Of a stretch of DNA of 64,000 nucleotides, positions 60,362-64,000 are shown piece by piece. Source of the stretch: Streptomyces sp. AC555_RSS877 (GTDB taxonomy: Bacteria > Actinomycetota > Actinomycetes > Streptomycetales > Streptomycetaceae). A program made the position numbers and the translations under genes. The stretch spans positions 1 through 64,000 of the forward strand of contig NZ_JAGMUK010000074.1 of the NCBI RefSeq assembly GCF_019049245.1. The letters run 5' to 3'. How positions within the stretch are numbered: position 1 is the first letter of the stretch; every line of letters starts with the position of its first letter. The notes below the pieces were generated by a model. That model did no database searches. It was not told where the DNA came from and worked only from the letters and a program-made list of their open reading frames with translations.

Positions 60362-61014
60362 CCAGAGTGCTCGTCGTGGACGACCAGTTCCTCATCCGGG
60401 CGGGCCTGGTGGGGCTGCTGCGTGCCGCACCCGGCATCGAGGTGGTCGGCGAGGCGAGCGACGGCGCGGAGGGCGTGCTCCTGGCCGCCCGGACCGCCCC
60501 CGAGGTGATCCTGATGGATGTCCGGATGCCCGGCATGAACGGCATCGAGGCCACCGAACGCATCCTCGCCCGCGCCGACGACCCCCCGCCCCGGATCCTG
60601 ATGCTGACCACCTTCGACCTCGACGAGTACGTGTACGGGGCGCTGCGCGCCGGAGCCTGCGGGTTCCTCCTCAAGGACTCCGGGCCGGAACGGCTGCTCG
60701 CCGCCGTGGCCGCGATCGCCGGTGGGGACGCACTCTTCGCGCCCAGCGTCACCCGCCGCCTGGTGGAGGCGTACGCCCGACAGACCGCGTGCGAACAGCC
60801 CTCCAACCTGGACGCGTTGACATCCCGCGAACGGGAGGTCCTGGAACTGATCGCACGCGGGCTGTCCAATCTGGAGATCGCTGAGCGCCTCTACATCAGC
60901 GAGGCGACCGTCAAGACCCACCTCAACCGCACGATGACCAAACTGGACCTGGACAGCAGGGCACAGGCCGTGGTGGTGGCTTACGAATCGGGGTTGGTGA
61001 TCCCAGGACACTGA
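60358..61014 (+). CDS. NarL/FixJ-family response regulator
   Basis: This 218-aa protein has a receiver domain with acidic pair DD (residues 8-9) and phospho-acceptor D54 (VILMDVRMPGMNGIE). The C-terminal LuxR HTH reads LTSREREVLELIARGLSNLEIAERLYISEATVKTHLNRTMTKLDL (in parts, ~150-200). It acts with the upstream kinase and should control target genes elsewhere, possibly itself. No target gene can be read from this window. Confidence 0.94.
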   Translation: MTRVLVVDDQFLIRAGLVGLLRAAPGIEVVGEASDGAEGVLLAARTAPEVILMDVRMPGMNGIEATERILARADDPPPRILMLTTFDLDEYVYGALRAGACGFLLKDSGPERLLAAVAAIAGGDALFAPSVTRRLVEAYARQTACEQPSNLDALTSREREVLELIARGLSNLEIAERLYISEATVKTHLNRTMTKLDLDSRAQAVVVAYESGLVIPGH

Positions 61015-61082
61015 AGGCGGGTCTCCCACAGGTGAAACCCTCACAGCCTGTCACCGACACCAACTGACAACTCCGTTGTCCA

Positions 61083-62669
61083 TCAACAGTGCGGGATGCG
61101 ACGACCGAGGAATGCAGCCACGTGGTCGAGGGCCGGGGCGTGTTCGGGTGAGGGCTGCGCTGAGGCGATGGATCCGCCGGCGGTGCGGGGCAGGTCGCCG
61201 TAGATCTCCCGGACGACTGGTAGAGCGGCGCGCGCGATGTCGGGTTCCAGGTCGCGGTCGTGGCCGAGCGCGGTCGCGAGGTCCCAGCCGTGCACGAGCA
61301 GCTCGACGAGGAGCTGCTCGACCACGCGACGGCCGGGTGCCGGGCCGAAAGAGCGGTTCAGCAGGTCCGGTTGCCGGAAGGCGTCGCGAGCTCTGGCGGC
61401 GGCGGTCTCGAAGGCGGCGACGTGGTTGTCGCCGAGGTGGTCCTCGGTGTGGCCGTCGGTGGGGGGCGTGCCCTGGGCCAGGCCGCCCCAGATGATGTTC
61501 TCCCACACCAGATGGTTGAGCAGATCCCGTACCGTCCAGTCTTCGCAGGGGGTCGGCAGGCCGAACCGGTCCGGCGCCGTTGCGCGCACAAGTGTGCCGA
61601 CGGTGTCCTGGACGCGGGTGAAAGCGTCCAGGACACCGCCCGGCCAGGGGTCGGTGTCGTCCGTGTAGAGGATTTCGAGCCGGGCGTTGCGCGCGCCGGG
61701 CGCGGGGTTGGCACGCAGCGCGGTGGTCAGCCACTGTCCTTCCTCGGCGATCCCGGCGGGTGCGGGGCGGCCGCCGAGAACGCACAGCAGTTGCCAGAAG
61801 CGCTCGACGGCGGGCTCGGCGGCCGCGGTGAGCTGGGCGTGCAGGAGGGTGCGTGCCGCGGCGCCGTCGGAGGTCACGGCGGGGGCGGCGGTGTTCGCGC
61901 GGCTGAGCAGCCAGGCGGCGACGATGTCCGCGACGACTTGGTCGGCAGCCGGGGAGTCCGCTGCCGTGCCGGCCTGCATCGCCGTGCGGACGCGTGCGGT
62001 CCAGGTGTCGGTGAGGGCGCGCATTTCCTCCGCCACGGCGGAGTCCTGCGCTCCCTGGCCATGACGGGCGGCGTACTCCGCGATACGACGCATGGCGGGA
62101 CGCAGCTCCCCGCCGGCGACCAGCTCGCCCAGCTCCAGCCACGCTTCAACCTGCTCATCGGTGGGATCTTCCGGAAGGTCGGAGCCGGCCGTGAGGAGCC
62201 CTTCGCGGAAGTGGGGCACATCCAGATCGCCAAGCGTGTCGGTGAGGAAATCGTGGACCTGCTTGCGACGTTCATCGGGGGACATGTGGGCGGTACGGGT
62301 CATGAGAGCGAGTCCTTCATGGGTGGTGCGACGTGTGACGGTGCGCAGGACGGCCTGGTGGGTCCGCAGGCGGCGGATCTGTGCCTCCAGCGCCTCGACG
62401 TGCGCGGCCGCGACCTCCGAGAGCCCGTCCTCGCGGTCCAGGGCGGCCCGGATTTCACCGAGCCCAAGCCCCAGGTCCCGCAGAGTTCGGGCCAGGTGCA
62501 GCCGGGCCACGCCGGCGGTGTCGTAGCGGCGGTAGCCGCCGGCGGTCCGGCCGACCGGCGCCACGACGCCCACATCCGACCAGTGCCTGACCACTTTCAC
62601 CGGCAGACCAACCTGCCGGGCCACGGCCCCGATGCTCCACGTAGGCCGCGACGTGTCGTCCATGCGCAT
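61083..62669 (-). CDS. MerR-family regulator fused to a mycothiol/DinB-like domain
   Basis: This 528-aa protein has residues ~10-220 repeating the architecture of the MerR protein at 47446-48357 (HTH IGAVARQVGLPVKVVRHW, then the helical domain with DLPEDPTDEQVEAWLELGEL). From ~330 to the end it has a TIGR03086/mycothiol-dependent maleylpyruvate isomerase-like DinB domain (DWTVRDLLNHLVWENIIWGG ... LLVHGWDLATALGH). ATG 62669 sits 7 bases after a MerR-type -10 and is preferred to GTG 62678. A fusion of sensor and possible metal/thiol-binding fold is unusual. Confidence 0.88.
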   Translation of the reverse strand: MRMDDTSRPTWSIGAVARQVGLPVKVVRHWSDVGVVAPVGRTAGGYRRYDTAGVARLHLARTLRDLGLGLGEIRAALDREDGLSEVAAAHVEALEAQIRRLRTHQAVLRTVTRRTTHEGLALMTRTAHMSPDERRKQVHDFLTDTLGDLDVPHFREGLLTAGSDLPEDPTDEQVEAWLELGELVAGGELRPAMRRIAEYAARHGQGAQDSAVAEEMRALTDTWTARVRTAMQAGTAADSPAADQVVADIVAAWLLSRANTAAPAVTSDGAAARTLLHAQLTAAAEPAVERFWQLLCVLGGRPAPAGIAEEGQWLTTALRANPAPGARNARLEILYTDDTDPWPGGVLDAFTRVQDTVGTLVRATAPDRFGLPTPCEDWTVRDLLNHLVWENIIWGGLAQGTPPTDGHTEDHLGDNHVAAFETAAARARDAFRQPDLLNRSFGPAPGRRVVEQLLVELLVHGWDLATALGHDRDLEPDIARAALPVVREIYGDLPRTAGGSIASAQPSPEHAPALDHVAAFLGRRIPHC

Positions 62670-62707
62670 GTGCTCCACCTTCGACTCTCCCTTCGTAGGA
62701 GAGTCAA
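62670..62707 (-). promoter_or_regulatory. MerR-type N19 promoter with predicted leaderless start
   Basis: Reading on the minus strand: TTGACT, exactly 19 bases, GAAGGT, then 7 bases to ATG 62669. The spacer holds the perfect dyad GACTCTCC-N7-GGAGAGTC (62683-62705). The layout is the same as at 47408-47446, down to the 7-base gap between -10 and ATG. Confidence 0.75.
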
Positions 62708-62800
62708 GCAGCCCCCCAACCCTGTCGGAGTAGGTGTTAGGGCGCGTGGGCGGCTTCGGTCCCGGCTCGGTCTATGTCGATGGCATGAGACTGTCTTGTC

Positions 62801-63217
62801 GTGTCGGAGATGATGAGTGGGTTGGAGGCGGCCTTGGCCGGGGCCTCGTCTCCCTCGTGGTCGCACCGTGTTCGTGCAGGGCATGACCTTGCTTCCTTCG
62901 CTGATGTTCCCGAGGCTGCGGAAGCGTTGGTGGGGCTGCTGCTGGACGGTGAGGACACGGCGGTGACCCGGCAGACGGCAGAGGCTCTGGCCCGGGTGGG
63001 GACGGTGGCCTCAGTAAGGCTCATCGCTCTCGTGGTTGCCGACGCTGACGACGGCCAGGCCGACTGGATGCAGACCGGGGTGCAGGACGCGCTCGCGAGA
63101 AAGGACGGTGTGCTGGAGGTCGCGGCGGTCTGCGGGCAGCTCGTCCGGGACCCCGAGGAAGCGGTCCGCCGGGGTGCCGCGGAGATCTCGGCGTGGACAG
63201 ACGACACAGGATGTTGA
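62801..63217 (+). CDS. HEAT-repeat-like protein
   Basis: This 138-aa protein is almost entirely helical, with repeating ~30-residue units (HRVRAGHDLASFADVPEAAEALVGLLLDGE; TAVTRQTAEALARVGTVASVRLIALVVADAD; EEAVRRGAAEISAWTDD). These are HEAT/PBS-lyase type repeats that mediate protein binding. GTG 62801 or ATG 62810 could start it. It diverges from the MerR-DinB gene; whether it shares its regulation is not known. Confidence 0.75.
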   Translation: MSEMMSGLEAALAGASSPSWSHRVRAGHDLASFADVPEAAEALVGLLLDGEDTAVTRQTAEALARVGTVASVRLIALVVADADDGQADWMQTGVQDALARKDGVLEVAAVCGQLVRDPEEAVRRGAAEISAWTDDTGC

Positions 63218-63471
63218 TGTGGGTCGAGCTGTCCGTGGGCATGGTTCATGCGGCTGTCACCGGGGGACGCGGGGTTCGCAGAAGGCGCCGTCGCGGAGCA
63301 TGGCGAACAGCACGCTGCTGCGGTGGCGGCCAGACGGAGAAGAGCTCGCGTGTGGGTATTCATGTCCTCCTGCGACCGGCTGAGCGGATCACAGGAGGAC
63401 CGGCTGCGGTCTGCACACGTTCGCTTCGGCGCAGCGGAGTCAGTCCGAGGCCGCCTACCGGGTGGGGTCGG

Positions 63472-64000
63472 TCATTCGCCGAGGCCCTGCCCGAAACCGC
63501 CGTCCACGGGCAGTTCCAGGCCGGTGGTGAAGGTGGCCTCGACGGCCAGGTACAGCGCGGCTGCTGCGACCTCCTCCACGGTGCCTCCTCGGCCCATCGG
63601 TGTGGAGGCGTTGCCCTGTTCGATGAACTCGGTCCGCTGCTCGTCGGTCAGTTCGGCGACGCCCATGGTGGGGGTGAGGATGAAGCCGGGGGCGATCGCG
63701 TTGACGCGGATCTTCCGGGGGAGCAGCTCGGCGGCGAGCACCTTGGTGAAGGCGGCGACGGCCTCCTTCGCCCCGGAGTAGGCGCTGAGACCGGGGAAGA
63801 TGCGGTCGTTGGAGACCGGGGTGAACACGATCGAGCCGCCCTCGGACACCAGCGGCGCCAGCCGCTGCACGGTGAAGAAGGCACCCTTTGCGTTGACGTT
63901 GAAGATGCGGTCCCACGATTCCTCAGTGACCTCTTCGAGCGTCTGGAACTCGGCGATGCCCTGATTGACGAACAGGTAGTCGATGTGGCCCAAGCGTTCG
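63472..64000 (-). CDS. SDR-family oxidoreductase (5' end missing)
   Basis: About 176 C-terminal residues are visible before the window edge cuts the start. The SDR active site is present (YSGAKEAVAAFTK, Tyr-x-x-x-Lys), with NAIAPGFILTP and the dimer-interface ending LYLAVEATFTTGLELPVDGGFGQG. The Rossmann NAD(P)-binding start lies outside. It resembles 3-oxoacyl-reductase-like SDRs acting on small alcohols. The opposite-strand neighbour is the HEAT-repeat gene. Confidence 0.9.
   Translation of the reverse strand, partial: ERLGHIDYLFVNQGIAEFQTLEEVTEESWDRIFNVNAKGAFFTVQRLAPLVSEGGSIVFTPVSNDRIFPGLSAYSGAKEAVAAFTKVLAAELLPRKIRVNAIAPGFILTPTMGVAELTDEQRTEFIEQGNASTPMGRGGTVEEVAAAALYLAVEATFTTGLELPVDGGFGQGLGE

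Overview
The window looks like a stretch of a Streptomyces chromosome. The evidence is very high GC with strong third-position GC bias, many GTG starts, ATGA-overlapping operons, dense one-component regulators (AraC, TetR, LysR, MarR, two MerR, a large LuxR), an ECF41 sigma factor, secreted enzymes with Actinobacteria-style signal peptides, and small actinobacterial families (amphi-Trp, HdeD, SHOCT, DUF2252). No tRNA, rRNA, CRISPR array or intact insertion sequence was seen.

Layout. (1) 1-10716: a ten-gene co-directional catabolic operon. It has a polyamine-type ABC importer, a class III aminotransferase, an M14-type deacylase, an aldehyde dehydrogenase, an aldo/keto reductase, a HAD hydrolase and a DAO-type flavoprotein, and is closed by a hairpin terminator. 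(2) 10889-24893: small regulator/enzyme modules. These include a flavoprotein plus ECF41 sigma factor with a recognisable ECF41-type promoter, AraC, a RibM/PnuC vitamin transporter, an HSL-type esterase, a toxin-antitoxin-like pair, TetR/VOC around a perfect operator, a TerC protein with a zinc-ribbon tail, and a DUF485/solute symporter pair. Several gene relics lie between them. (3) 25026-39651: a mostly minus-strand envelope/stress island (lipid kinase, DUF7144, SHOCT, YihY, a large membrane protein, HdeD, a 65-aa protein, a DHA2 exporter, a large LuxR regulator, DUF2252, CMD, amphi-Trp). Four transcription-unit heads carry variants of one palindrome, TCACCC-N5-GGGTGA, suggesting an undescribed regulon. 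(4) 39907-46525: an MFS exporter with a divergent ArsR-like repressor and two operator copies, and a quinone reductase/ene-reductase/MarR operon followed by NmrA-like and VOC genes. (5) 46622-64000: a beta-galactosidase relic, two MerR paralogues with the same N19 promoter and a predicted leaderless start, a secreted GH5-ricin glycosidase, LysR with a dehydrogenase-NTF2 fusion, a trypsin-like protein that has lost its catalytic serine next to an FG-GAP protein, a PQQ-propeller Ser/Thr kinase, a secreted small protein, a NarL-type two-component pair, a HEAT-repeat protein and the end of an SDR.

The strongest novelty candidates are the four-site palindrome regulon, the duplicated leaderless MerR promoters, and the pseudoprotease/FG-GAP pair. 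At least four decayed gene relics show that this is accessory, turned-over DNA. Both window ends cut genes.
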